Under the pieces are notes generated by a model, which did not search any database, had not been told where the DNA came from, and saw only the letters and a program-made list of their open reading frames with translations. A program made the translations under genes and the position numbers. Shown piece after piece: positions 1-9,793 of a stretch of DNA of 64,000 bases. Origin of the DNA: Ligustrum vulgare (Eukaryota > Streptophyta > Magnoliopsida > Lamiales > Oleaceae). The stretch's first letter is position 1; each line of letters starts with the position of its first letter. Where the stretch lies: assembly GCA_963555705.1 (NCBI GenBank), contig OY743187.1, forward strand, positions 17,374,133 to 17,438,132, in the 5' to 3' direction.

Positions 1-255
1 GGTTTTTGAATCATTGACCCAGTGATGAACCTCTTTAATCTTATCAGTGTTCATGTCATGTGCAAATTGTAATTTTCTATTTTTTTTTTTCAAATATACA
101 CAAACTAGCTAGGTTGAATCTAAATTAAAAATTAAAATGTAATTCCCCCCCCCCCCCCCCCCCAAAAAAAAAAAACAACATTCAACTCAAGATAAAGATT
201 TTATACCTTTTATTTTAAAGCTGACGTTGTCTCCATTCAAGTATAAAGGAGGGTA

Positions 256-346
256 TGAAATAGGGGCCCCACCGACCCCTATTGTGGGGGGGGGGGGCGG
301 TGCCCCCCACGGTAAGGCGGGGGTGCAACAAGCCCCCCCTACCATT
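256..346. other. G/C homopolymer-rich patch with inverted runs
   Basis: A GC-rich stretch inside AT-rich DNA, with a run of about 11 G, then GTGCCCCCCAC, then further G and C runs. GTGGGGG and CCCCCAC can pair as a hairpin. The matching part of copy 2 (about 8820-8850) lacks it, so it was gained in copy 1 or lost in copy 2. Open frames through it are composition artefacts. Confidence 0.4.
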
Positions 347-487
347 ATAGATATACGTTTATCTATTAAAAAAAATATAAACAAACTGATAAATCATATT
401 TATATTTCAAGAACATATTTCATAATATAGAAATAGATTTAGCCTTAACGGCACTACTCCTAATGAAAGACGAGCACCTACATACAA

Positions 488-1536
488 TCATGCAACCAAA
501 AGGATAACTGCTAATGTCATAGCATGACTTCCATAAGTACTTAAAAACGACATCCGAAGAGTGGTGTTGGCTCCCACGTACTCAACTACTTTTGACTTGG
601 GAGTAGTTATTAGGACTCGACTTCCCTCGTTGTCATTTGGTAATAATCTACGTAAGAAGTTCCATACCTTAGTGTCCCTTACGTTATCGATTACAATGAA
701 GTACTTGCGACCCTTTAAGCTTTTGTACAAATGCTCAGCTAATTGGTCTTCACTAGCTTCATGCATATCACCATCAAGTGGTTTTATTGAATCTAAGAGG
801 CGAACCAAGATTTCTCGCTCACTATATTCTCGAGACACCTTTATCCATGCACGAATTGGAAATTGATACTCAATAAGTGAATCATTGAAAATTTTTGCAG
901 CCAGAGTGGTCTTACCACAACCATCCATCCCATGAATTGTGACGATATTGAGCTTCGTTGAGTCACTTGTGATCCGATCCTTCATCTCTGTCAACTCATC
1001 CTGAAATCCTAGCACAGCATTCCTGGCTTTGTAAGCAAGTTTTAAGAGGTGAGCTCGCAGAGAATCCCGAGACAGCAGATGATATTTCTCCTTATTCTTC
1101 ATCACTTCTTTCGTGATGGAATCAGTTTCTTGTATTATTTTGTGTAAGAGTTGATGCCTTAAACATTGAGATGATTCTGAATAATTTGAGATGTGGGATT
1201 CAATGATATGCTGTGCTGCATAAGCTGCATTTCGGATTTTTCGTTCCAGACTTGCGATTGATTCATTGCCTGTTTCAGGTTGTGAAGAATGTTCGAGAAA
1301 ATCTCTCAAGAAACTCAGATTTTCATGGAAAGATTTTCTGATTTTTCTTTCCAAACTTTCGAATGCTTCATTGCCTGTTTGTGAAGAATGTTCAAGAAAA
1401 TCTCTCAAGAAACTCAGATTTTCATGGAAAGATTTAATTTCTTTTTTACTGAGAAGAGATTGAGGTTGATCACTATGCAACTTGACTTGCTCATCAAGAG
1501 TCTGCATAAGATCGAAACAACTGCAGCAAGAGCCAT
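488..1536 (-). pseudogene. R1-type NLR (CC-NB-ARC) remnant, copy 1
   Basis: This is the decayed N-terminal half of an intracellular immune receptor of the late-blight R1-like class. The original start is probably the ATG at 1536 (MALAAVVS). Relative to copy 2, two extra bases near 1512 shift the frame, leaving a shorter frame that starts MQTLDEQ at 1507. A helical coiled-coil-like region comes first, with a tandem duplication of about 34 residues (FHENLSFLRDFLEHSSQ occurs twice). The NB-ARC follows: P-loop GMDGCGKTT, RNBS-A-like region with AWIKVS, kinase-2 YFIVIDNV and RNBS-B GSRVLITT. The frame then runs into unrelated residues and stops; GLPL, MHD and all leucine-rich repeats are missing. 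Copy 2 ends at the same place, so the truncation predates the duplication. A functional receptor is unlikely. Confidence 0.85.
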
Positions 1537-1919
1537 TTCTGATTGAGTAATGCTTGGGAGTTAGAAGGAAGTGGATGAGTTATTCAAGTGGTTGAAGATT
1601 GATATGTGAAGAACATAAGAATTATAAGCAGAAATATATAGATGAAGATTATAAGATGGCAGCTTGAATTTTGTCCGACACATTTTTTGGTCATCCTAAA
1701 AAATGATCATTAGACCAGATCAAGTCAAAACTGATCTCCAAGGTTAACATTGAAACACGTAAATAAATATTTTAGATATAAGACTTGGCACTATCAAATT
1801 ATAAAATTGTACAAGTGTATAATGAAAATTAAATTTAATCCTTATAGGGACATTCAAGAACTCATAAGAAAAATTAAATACTGAGTCTGTTCGGTAATGT
1901 GGAAAGTTTTGATTTTTGT

Positions 1920-1953
<34 letters not shown>

Positions 1954-2367
1954 TGGATGTGTGATTTAAAAATGTTTGAAAAATAAAAAAATGTGGGCTT
2001 TATTAAGAATGAATGGTTGAGATTGAATTTGAAGAGTTGGTGTAAAAGTTTTAGATTTACCAAACAAGTTTATAGTTTCTAAAGTAATATCAAAGGAATC
2101 AAACTATATTTAAAGTATCTCGAACTCTGCAACTATATTTAAGCTAGTTGCAGAGTGGACATGTTCACAAATACAACAACCTTTTCCCACTTGTAGTGCA
2201 TGCAGGCACCTTGTTTCAAAAATGGGAGAGTATACATCTTACTTTTACGTATAAAAAAATCATCCGCTTAAGCTAACATTGTCCTACTTGTTTTATTCTT
2301 GACTCTTAATTTCAGTAATTCTATTCAAGTTGGACTTGATTACGTTTAATCTCCACTCATTTATATT

Positions 2368-2770
2368 AAATCTAAGAGTCATATTGATTGAAGATTATTG
2401 TATATTGAGTCTGCGATTTTGGTGTTTAATTGCCAAAAACCGACAATTGTGATTCGGCCTCCTAATTTATTGATTAACCCAATATGATGTGTTTTATATT
2501 TTACATGGATATGATAGGTGTAGTCGTTTAATAGGAAAATTCATGACTCGATCATCAATCAAGTTCAGATCTCTCAATTAGAATGATTCGCGATCAACAT
2601 GGTAAAAAATCGAAAACCATTGTGGTCTTTAAAATTAAAAAAAAAAAAAAAAAAAAAAAGGAAAAATTGCTAAATGTACAAACAAGTGTACTAAAAAGGG
2701 AAGATGGAAAAAATCTATTGATTTATGCATCACATCACTTAAAGAATCAACCACCATAAAATAGTCGAAT
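2368..2770. other. Non-coding spacer between NLR copies
   Basis: AT-rich DNA with a poly-A run near 2637-2659. The stretch around 2520-2620 faintly resembles the 189-bp tandem units near 36000 (CGATCAACATGGTAAAAAAT compared with TCGATACGGTAAAAAATG). No gene is visible. Confidence 0.3.
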
Positions 2771-3041
2771 TGTAATACCCCAACTAAGAAAGCTTAAGAG
2801 AATTGATAGGTACTACTCATACCAACAAGGTGCACCTTCTTTTCCGGAAGTCCAGAAACTCTAAAGTTAAGCGTGCTTGACTTGGAGCAATTCTGGGATG
2901 GGTGACCTCCTGGGAAGTTTTCTCGGGGAGCGTGCGAGTGAGGACAAAGCATGCTGGAAAGACCCGTGTTGGTACGGTGGGGACAGTACGCCTTCATCTA
3001 ACGGCCGGGACAGCCCGTTAAGTGGGACCCGGGTCGTTACA
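2771..3041 (+). repeat. Cassandra 5' LTR
   Basis: A 271-bp LTR, TG...CA. It differs from the 3' LTR by a 6-bp gap (AAGTCCAGAAAC here, AAGTCCATCGTTAGAAAC there) and a few substitutions, so the insertion is not brand new but not ancient either. Confidence 0.9.
2809..2928 (+). other. 5S rRNA-like domain in Cassandra 5' LTR
   Basis: About 120 nt align with plant 5S rRNA. The best stretch is AAGTTAAGCGTGCTTG followed by GGGATGGGTGACCTCCTGGG, covering the conserved internal pol III control region (A box, intermediate element, C box). It lies inside a retrotransposon LTR and has diverged at its 5' end, so it is not a functional ribosomal gene. Confidence 0.85.
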
Positions 3042-3043
3042 AA

Positions 3044-3055
3044 TGGTATCAGAGA
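3044..3055 (+). other. Cassandra primer-binding site
   Basis: TGGTATCAGAGA lies two bases after the 5' LTR. It is complementary to the 3' end of initiator tRNA-Met except for the last base. Confidence 0.8.
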
Positions 3056-3190
3056 CGATCGCCAGCCGGAAATCGGGAACTAAGTGCTACGCCATATGGC
3101 GGGAGCCACCTCTAGAATCCCAACGCCTGGCAACAGATCCTCAGATGGATTAAGCGCGACGAAGACGTCGCGAGTCTAACAGGGGGTGAT

Positions 3191-3467
3191 TGTAATACCC
3201 CAACTAAGAAAGCTTAAGAGAATTGATAGGTACTACTCATACCAACAAGGTGCACCTTCTTTTCCGGAAGTCCATCGTTAGAAACTCTAAAGTTAAGCGT
3301 GCTTGACTTGGAGCAATTCTGGGATGGGTGACCTCCTGGGAAGTTTTCTCAGGGAGCGTGCGAGTGAGGACAAAGCATGCTGGAAAGACCCGTGTTGGTA
3401 CGGTGGGGACAGTACGCCGTCATCTAACGGCCGGGACAGCCCGTTAAGTGGGACCCGGGTCGTTACA
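3191..3467 (+). repeat. Cassandra 3' LTR
   Basis: A 277-bp LTR nearly identical to the one at 2771-3041, with its 5S-like domain at about 3229-3354. The CGAAT target repeat follows it directly. Confidence 0.9.
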
Positions 3468-4192
3468 CGAATCGTTGTTTGTACACTTGTTTTTACATTT
3501 TGTTTGTACAAGTAACAAGTAGCAATTTATTTAAAAAAAAAAAACCCTACTTCATTGACCTGGTAAGGCTTTGCTAAATGAATTTTTCATATTATAGTTA
3601 GCATTTGAATAGTAGCTTACCGCTCTGTGCTTCAAATTTCCACTTCTTTTTTTTTAACTGTATTTTTCATTGCTAATTATTTTTTCCTAACTAGATTTTT
3701 CATCTTTAAATTATTATACCTCCTCTTGAGGTTTGGTGTAAAGATTAAATAATATAGAATTAGTTTAGTAAATGACAATTATTATCATTAATTAAAATAA
3801 TTTAATATATTTGACACGAGATGACTCAGTGGTTCAATCATGGTTTTTTGAATCTTGACTCACCGTAGGGCTACTAAAATTAATGTAGCATTGTAGCAGG
3901 GCTACGGTGAGAGACATGTATACATGCTCCCTGTACAAATAAATTTTCCATTATAATTATTTGTGTTCATGTCTTGTCACGTTATATTTGAATGTAGTGG
4001 TAGAGCTATCTGATGCAAATTATTATTATTTGGTCCAAATATACACAAGCTAGATAGGTTGAATCTACATTAAAAATCAAATTGTAATTTTTAAAAAAAA
4101 GTAAATAAATAAATAAAAATTCAGACGACATTCAAAAGGTAAAGGTTTTAGACCTTTTAAGACGAATGACATTGTCCCTATACAAGCTTAAA

Positions 4193-4560
4193 GGTTTAAA
4201 AGTCTCATTGATAACTGAAAGTTTATGACGGGTTACTTTACTTCAAAAAATTTCTCTTACATCACTAAGCTATCTTTAGTAAAGTGATTATAAATCAATT
4301 TATAATTTACACAATTTCTCAAATTACTTTTTAACCACACATATTTTCTCTTCAATTTTTACCTCAAAAAATCAAATAAATTGATTTATAATCTCCAAAC
4401 TTTATCCAAACAGAGGCTAAACTTACTAACATATCACATCATCCATAACTTAGATGATTGACGTTAAAAAATTTAATGGCGGCACTGATGATGTAACATA
4501 CGAATTTGTCGTGTGGTTGCCAAATCACAGAAACTCTGCTTATGTGGGATTAAATAACAA
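4193..4560 (+). repeat. MULE left terminal inverted repeat, split by a MITE
   Basis: It matches the reverse complement of 8566-8808, including CTGAAAGTTTATG near the tip and TTAAAAAATTTAATGGCGG deeper in. The match is interrupted by a 149-bp MITE at 4269-4417. Confidence 0.7.
4269..4417. mobile_element. Tourist-like MITE in the MULE end
   Basis: The ends GCTATCTTTAGTAAAG and CTTTATCCAAACAGAGGC are imperfect inverted repeats flanked by TAA (4266-4268 and 4418-4420), the target signature of PIF/Harbinger MITEs. The other MULE end lacks this insert. The interior has a palindromic ATAAATCAATTTATAAT. Confidence 0.65.
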
Positions 4561-4639
4561 GATTTTACTTTTTGAAAGCTAAAAAGTATCAATTTCATTC
4601 AATATCAACAAAGATACAAGTAGTAATAGATTCTGGGAG

Positions 4640-6936
4640 ATCATCTTCTCATGTACAAACATGAAAATTCAAAATTGCTTCCCTAGCAAGTACATATGCA
4701 GCACTATTGGCTTCCCGATTAACAAAAGAAAATTTAGCTTCAGGAAAGGAGGAAAGAAGCAGCCTAATCTGGTAAAGAATGACTCCTTCAGGGGTGTGAA
4801 AGCTTGGGTTTGTGGCTGCTTCAATTACATTTTTACAGTCGGTTTCAACAATGGAGATATGCAGACTATGCTCAAAAGCCAATTTCATACCTTCCAAAAT
4901 AGCCAAGCATTCTCCAATGAACGGGACCACATTACGTCGGATGGATTTAGATACTGCATTCACCATTTTACCTGAGTTGTTCCTGCAAATAACTCCAATT
5001 CCCCACCAGTCCTGACCTTCTTTAATTGTTGTGTCGACGTTAAGTTTACACCACTCTCCTTCAAGTTGTTTCCATTTCCCCAACTGTCTCTTTGTAGAAT
5101 GGCAGTAAGCGCCTCTGGCTTCTACACAAAAGCGCACCCGCTTGTATTCGTTAAGGTACAAAGTAGCATCATGAAGGATGAGATTTGAAGGTTTAGTTTT
5201 ACCTTGAAAGGCCATTTTGTTTCTTTCATACCAACAGCACTAAAGAGTTACGAGAAATTCTTCCAAATCTTCGACAGATCCTGATTTCCAAAGACTGAGA
5301 ATTAGTTCCTCAAGACAGGGCCACGAAAAATTTTCAATAAGATCCTTAAATTGGCTCTCCCTCCATACTGGGAAAATTGATTTTCAAATAATGAGGGCGT
5401 GAAGTGGTGTCTCAACACCCTTCTCGCATCTGATACAATTGAGCATGACTGGTATATGTTTATGGTACAACATCTGATTTGTAGGTAGAAAGCCCATAAA
5501 TACTTTCCACATAAAAAATTTGACCTTGCTCGGGATATTAAAATTCCAATGACATTTCCACCATTTTTTAAGAGGATTGGAGCTTGCCTCACAATCTGAT
5601 AACAAAAGAGAAGAAGTCAAATGGTAGCCTGATCGAACTGAATAAGTCCCCTTTCTTTTGAAGTGCCACATTGGAATATCTTTAACACCTGGGATACAGT
5701 ACGGAAGGGAGAGAATAAGATCTTGGTCAAGAGTAAGGAACCTATTGCGTATAAGATCGACATTCCAAGTGCCGGTTGGAGACATTAAGTCGACAACGCG
5801 AAGCATGAAATCCCCCCAAGTGCGGTGATATAGGCCGAAAGGAATATGGACGAGGAAGCCAAGGGCTACTGAAAAAAGTAATGTCCTTCCCATCGCCAAT
5901 TCTCCATCTCAATCCTTTATTAAGGAGATCTCTTCCCCACAGAAAAGAGCAATCACCCCTGCCCACAGCATGCATGAACGGGCAATTAGGAAAATATTTT
6001 TGTAGGAAGACTTGTGTTGCAAGTGAGTACTGGTTGGTGAGAAGTCTCCAGCATTGTTTAGAAATAAGTGCTTGGATGAAAGGTATCAGCTCTTTAAAAC
6101 CTACTCCGCCATTCTATTTAGACCAACACATCTTATTCCATGCCAGCCAATGCTTTTTATCTTTGCCGTTCTGTTTACCCCACCAAAAGGAAGAGGTTAA
6201 TCTTGTAATTTCTACACAGTGGCTACTAGGTATCCTAAAGACACTCATCGTGAAGGTAGGAATAGCTTGCACAACAGCCTTGATCAATATCTCTTTCCCC
6301 CCGACTGAAAAAAGTTTTCGACGCCACAATTGCAATTTTTGCCATACTATTTCCTTAATCCCTCCAAAAATTTGTTTCTTTGTTCTTCCAATACAAGAGG
6401 GGAGCCCAAGATATTTTCTATGCAATTGAATTTTCTCCAGTCCAAAAAGATCAAGAATATTTTGTTGTGCTTCTCCTGAGGTATTCGGGCTGAACTTAAT
6501 CGTCGATTTTTGGATATTATCAACTTGGCCCGAGGATTTCTAATATAGATCAATAATGCCCTAGATGATTTGACAGCCCTGTTTAGTTTCCCGACAGAAG
6601 ATTATACTATCATCGACAAAGGAAAGATGACTAATTTCTGGACCATGTCTTGAACATTTGAAGCCTCGGGTTTATGTTTGTCGTTCAGCTCGTTGCAGTA
6701 GTCTAGAGAAGCCCTCCACACAGAGAAGAAAGAGGTAAGGGGAGAGAGGGCGACCTTGTCTGAGTCCCCTCGATGGTTTGATGTTTCCATTTTGACTACC
6801 ATTGATGAGGAAAGAAAGGGAGGTGGTTGAGATGCATCCATTGACGAGGTTCTTCCACCGTTCTGAGAAACCCATTTTCTCCATTACCCAGAGCAAGAGA
6901 TTCCATTCAACTCTATCGTAGGCTTTGCTCATGACA
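4640..6936 (-). mobile_element. 5'-truncated L1-type LINE remnant
   Basis: A plant LINE ORF2 remnant on the minus strand, broken into several frames. In protein order: RT pieces MSKAYDRVEW (about 6932) and GLRQGRPLSPYLF (near 6750), then the catalytic box as FVDDS (near 6610; the usual form is FADDS), then HRKYLGLPS and the linker (6114-6425), then a zinc-finger-like region with WKCHWNFNIPSKVKFF and CIRCEKG (about 5384-5900), and finally an RNase H-like domain (4649-5215). The endonuclease and the start of RT are missing: at about 6936 it abuts a GCTCGG-rich repeat. Stops and frameshifts make it dead. Confidence 0.85.
4649..5215 (-). pseudogene. LINE RNase H-like domain remnant
   Basis: A 188-codon open stretch at the 3' end of the LINE. 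It contains W-C-KLNVD-T, WWGIGVICRNNSGKMV, GECLAILEGMKLA and VNREANSAAYVLA, the pattern of the C-terminal RNase H-like domain of plant L1-type elements and related proteins. The expected first catalytic Asp is in KLNVD, the Glu in GECLA and the second Asp in VETDCK. It is open only because it is the least decayed part of a broken element; no host function is implied. Confidence 0.8.
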
Positions 6937-7276
6937 AATGGGCCGAGCTGTTCACCGGCTCGTCAAAACACGAGCACAAGCAGCTCGGCTCGGCCAATTC
7001 ACGGGCCAAGCAAAGTGAATCGGGCAATGAGCCTAGCACGGCTCGGCTCATTTATGCACGAGCAGCTCGTGGGCAACGAGCCATGAGCCAAAGCCCACGA
7101 GCGGCTCATGGTTCGCCATTTTTTGAAAAAAAAAATGTATATATATATTAGTGGCTCGTGCTGTGAGCGCTTGAGGGACGAGCTAAGCTCGGCTCATCTT
7201 TGACGAGCCAAGGAACATGCCGAGCATTTGGCTCGAAGGGTCGAGCCGAGCTGGCTCGACCCATTTCCAACTCTAC
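6930..7276. mobile_element. GCTCGG-rich hAT-like non-autonomous element
   Basis: Dense GCTCG/CGAGC words. The right end reads ...CGACCCATTTCCAACTCTA, in reverse complement TAGAGTTGGAAATGGGTCG, a hAT-type tip. The left side has GACAAATGGGCCGAGCTG, which matches it as an inverted end. No convincing 8-bp duplication was found, and the left limit against the LINE is approximate. Confidence 0.5.
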
Positions 7277-7639
7277 CTCGGCTCGACCCATTGACGATTA
7301 TACCAACACTGATCAAGGCCCAAAAAGTAAATTCTCATAAGTTTCGTAGGCTGCAATTTCTACCTACAACTCTCATACATTGTTTTTTAATCATAGTTTA
7401 TCTTTGGTCAGGTTTGTGTTATAATTTTATTAATCCTAATCTGATCAAGTAATGAAGATGGTTTCGAGATGAAAAAGACTGTTAATGAACTGATTTGTCA
7501 TGTGAATACTATCGAGTCTTGTTGTATACCACGGTTTATTTTTTGTATGCTTATACGAAAAATTAAATCATATAAAGATGCTAATTTTGTTGTTTCATTA
7601 AAGCAAATGCTCATTTTTAAAGGATTTTAGTATTTGTTG

Positions 7640-8155
7640 TTACACTTTCAGATACTCATACTGATGATGATCCAGACTTCACCGACTCGGACTATGATGA
7701 TGATGATATCATATTTGGTCATGATGTGATTGGAGGAGTTGAAATGAATATGCAATTTGTGCTACAGGATGAGGTAACCCAGGAATCAGATAGGTCATCA
7801 TATGAATTGTCGAAGGAGCTGAGCTTTCTCAATTGTTCGGAGTCAAATGACAACAGCGACAAGCAGAATTTCCCTCAATACTATGCTGAAATGAAAAAAA
7901 TGAATCCACACCCTGAGTCCGGAGATACGATTACTGTTTGGTTCATTTGCAAAATTGAAGTTGGTTGTGAGGAATTATGTAGTGTTTAATCGGGTTGAAC
8001 CAATATTCAAGCGAGATGACAACAATTGAGTTCATTGTGTTTGTAAAGATGGTTTCCCATGAAAGTTGTGGGCTTCTAAGATACAACTAGGTCGAGACAT
8101 GGTTCAAATAAAAACATATGAACCATAACATAGTTGCTTGAAGGTAAGTAAGAAT
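7640..8155 (+). pseudogene. MuDR/MULE transposase N-terminal remnant
   Basis: Frames here give an acidic stretch DDDPDFTDSDYDDDD, then an 87-codon open frame (7726-7989), then after frame changes CKDGFP, KLWASKIQLGRDMVQIKTYE and H-C. The order acidic region, then C-x-G-C-P-W-x-L-x-A-S...K-T-Y...H-C, is that of the N-terminal DNA-binding part of plant MuDR-type transposases. It lies inside the element with MULE-like ends, where it belongs. Stops and frameshifts show decay, and the DDE catalytic domain is not visible. Confidence 0.6.
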
Positions 8156-8164
8156 AAATATGCA

Positions 8165-8460
8165 ATATACAATTAGCGAGTGCCGAAAGTTTATGGCAGG
8201 TCATTGTAATTCAAAAACAACCTCGTTCATCACTAAACTTACTAATATATCATGCTATCCATCACTCAGATGGTCAAAGTTAAAAAATTTAATAACGCCG
8301 ATGACGTGCCATATGAATTTGACACATGGCTGCCAAATCATAAAAAAATGCTGCTGGTGTGGGCTAGTGATGGATTGCGTGATATATTAGTAAGCTTAGT
8401 GATGAACGAGGTTGTTTTTGAATTACAATGACCTGCCATAAGTGCCTTTGAAGAAGAAAT
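8165..8460. mobile_element. Fold-back repeat derived from the MULE ends
   Basis: 8188-8255 and 8385-8447 are inverted copies (AAGTTTATGGCAGGTCATTG pairs with CAATGACCTGCCATAA). Both resemble the tips of the enclosing MULE, so this looks like a nested MITE derived from the same family. Confidence 0.6.
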
Positions 8461-8565
8461 GTTTGTTTTAGGCCTTTTGTAGTCATTCATATTCAACTCA
8501 TTCCAATTATAACTACACTGGATAGGATCATGAAGTTGCTAATGGAAGAAGCTGAAAGAATGTTG

Positions 8566-8808
8566 TCAACAATCATTTTCATGATTTGGTAGCCACGTGG
8601 CAAATTCGTGTGCCACATCATCATTCATCAGTACCGCTATATTTTTTAACACCAATCGCCTGAGTGATGGATGATTTGATATATTATTAAGATGATGGAT
8701 GATTTGATATATTATTAAGATTAATGATGAACAAGAAAGTTTTTGAAGTAAAGTGCTCCGCCATAAACTTTCAGCAAAGTTCAATGACCAATGAGGCTTT
8801 TAACCCCA
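8566..8808 (-). repeat. MULE right terminal inverted repeat
   Basis: Reverse complement of the left end. It carries a small local duplication: GATGGATGATTTGATATATT occurs twice around 8665-8715. Confidence 0.7.
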
Positions 8809-9793
8809 AAGTATAAAGGATGGGTCTATGTGGGTCTTACCTTTTAGATTTACATTTATCTATTAAAAAAAAAAAAAAAAAAAAGTAAAAAGCCAACAAA
8901 AAAAAAATCTAATACAAAAATATAAAAACAAACGGATAAATCATATTTATTTATATTTTAACATATTTCATAACGTAGGAATAGATTTAGTCTTAACGGC
9001 ACTACTCCTAAAGAAAGATAAGAGCACATAGATACAGTCATGCAACTATGCCAAAAGGATCCCAATTTCTAATATATTAGCTAAGGTCAAAGCATGACTT
9101 CCATAAGTACTTAAAATCGACATCCGAAGAGTGGTGTTGGCTCCCACGTACTCAACTACTTTTGACTTGGGAGTAGTTATTAGGACTCGACTTCCCTCGT
9201 TGTCATTTGGTAATAATCTACGTAAGAAATTTCAGACCTTAGTGTCCCTTACGTCGTCGATTACAATGAAGTACTTGCGACCCTTTAAGATTTTGTACAA
9301 ATGCTCCGCTAATTGGTCTTCACTAGCTTCACGCATATCATCATCAAGTGGTTTTATTGAATCTAAGAGGCGAATCAAGATTTCTCGCTCACTATATTTA
9401 CGAGACACCTTTATCCATGCACGAATTGGAAATTGATACTCAATAAGTGAATCATTGAAAATTTTTGCAGCCAGAGTGGTCTTACCACAACCATCCATCC
9501 CATGAATTGTGACGATATTGAGCTTCGTTGAGTCACTCGTGATCCGATCCTTTATCTCCATCAACTCGTTCTGCAATCCTATCGCAACATTCTTGGCTTT
9601 GTAAGCAAGTCTTGAGAGGCGAGCTCGCAGAAAATCCCGAGACAGCAGATGATATTTCTCCTGATTCTTCATCACTTCTTTCGTGGTGGAATCAGTTTCT
9701 TGTATTATTTCGTGTAAGAGTTGATGCCTTAAACGTTGAGATAATTCTGAATAATTTGAGACGTGGGATTCTTCAATGATATGCTGTGCTTCA

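Larger units (their letters stand above)
1..2367. repeat. Segmental duplication, copy 1 (NLR remnant and flanks)
   Basis: This stretch aligns by eye with about 3838-4192 plus 8809-12120. Shared parts are the leader around 80-250 (compare 4020-4190), the NLR remnant (488-1536) and its upstream flank (about 1537-2367, compare 11403-12120). Copy 1 lacks the two large insertions that split copy 2, so it shows the empty sites at about 239-249 and 1211-1218. The left edge is cut by the window start. The right limit is where similarity fades after the shared stretch around 2340. Confidence 0.7.
2771..3467 (+). mobile_element. Complete Cassandra-type TRIM retrotransposon
   Basis: A small non-autonomous LTR retrotransposon flanked by a perfect 5-bp target duplication CGAAT (2766-2770 and 3468-3472). 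Each LTR starts TGTAATACCCC and ends GGTCGTTACA, and each holds a 5S rRNA-like stretch, the hallmark of Cassandra elements. The primer-binding site TGGTATCAGAGA follows the 5' LTR after two bases and fits initiator tRNA-Met. The internal part is only about 150 bp and non-coding. It ends in the purine-rich AGGGGGTGAT next to the 3' LTR. Movement would need enzymes from another retrotransposon. Confidence 0.93.
4193..8808. mobile_element. Mutator-like element (MULE) with long inverted ends
   Basis: The left end (4193 to about 4560) and right end (about 8566-8808) are inverted copies of each other over roughly 215-240 bp, starting GGTTTAAAAGTCTCATTG on the left and GGGTTAAAAGCCTCATTG on the right, read inward. 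The flanks AAGCTTAAA (4184-4192) and AAGTATAAA (8809-8817) look like a diverged 9-bp target duplication. Copy 1 has a single AAGTATAAAGG at 239-249, the empty site. Inside are a MULE transposase remnant (about 7640-8155), a LINE fragment, a Tourist MITE and a GCTCGG-rich element. No intact transposase remains. Confidence 0.75.

Noticed and set aside
187..430. Overlapping 65- and 67-codon frames
   Set aside because: They run through G and C homopolymers; the Pro/Gly content is a composition effect and no domain is visible.
2809..2928. 5S rRNA gene
   Set aside because: The 5S-like stretch is inside the LTR of a Cassandra element with intact target repeats, is repeated in the other LTR and has diverged at the 5' half.
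6960..7270. CRISPR-like array of GCTCG words
   Set aside because: No constant repeat length or unique spacers; it is a transposon sub-terminal region in a plant nuclear genome.
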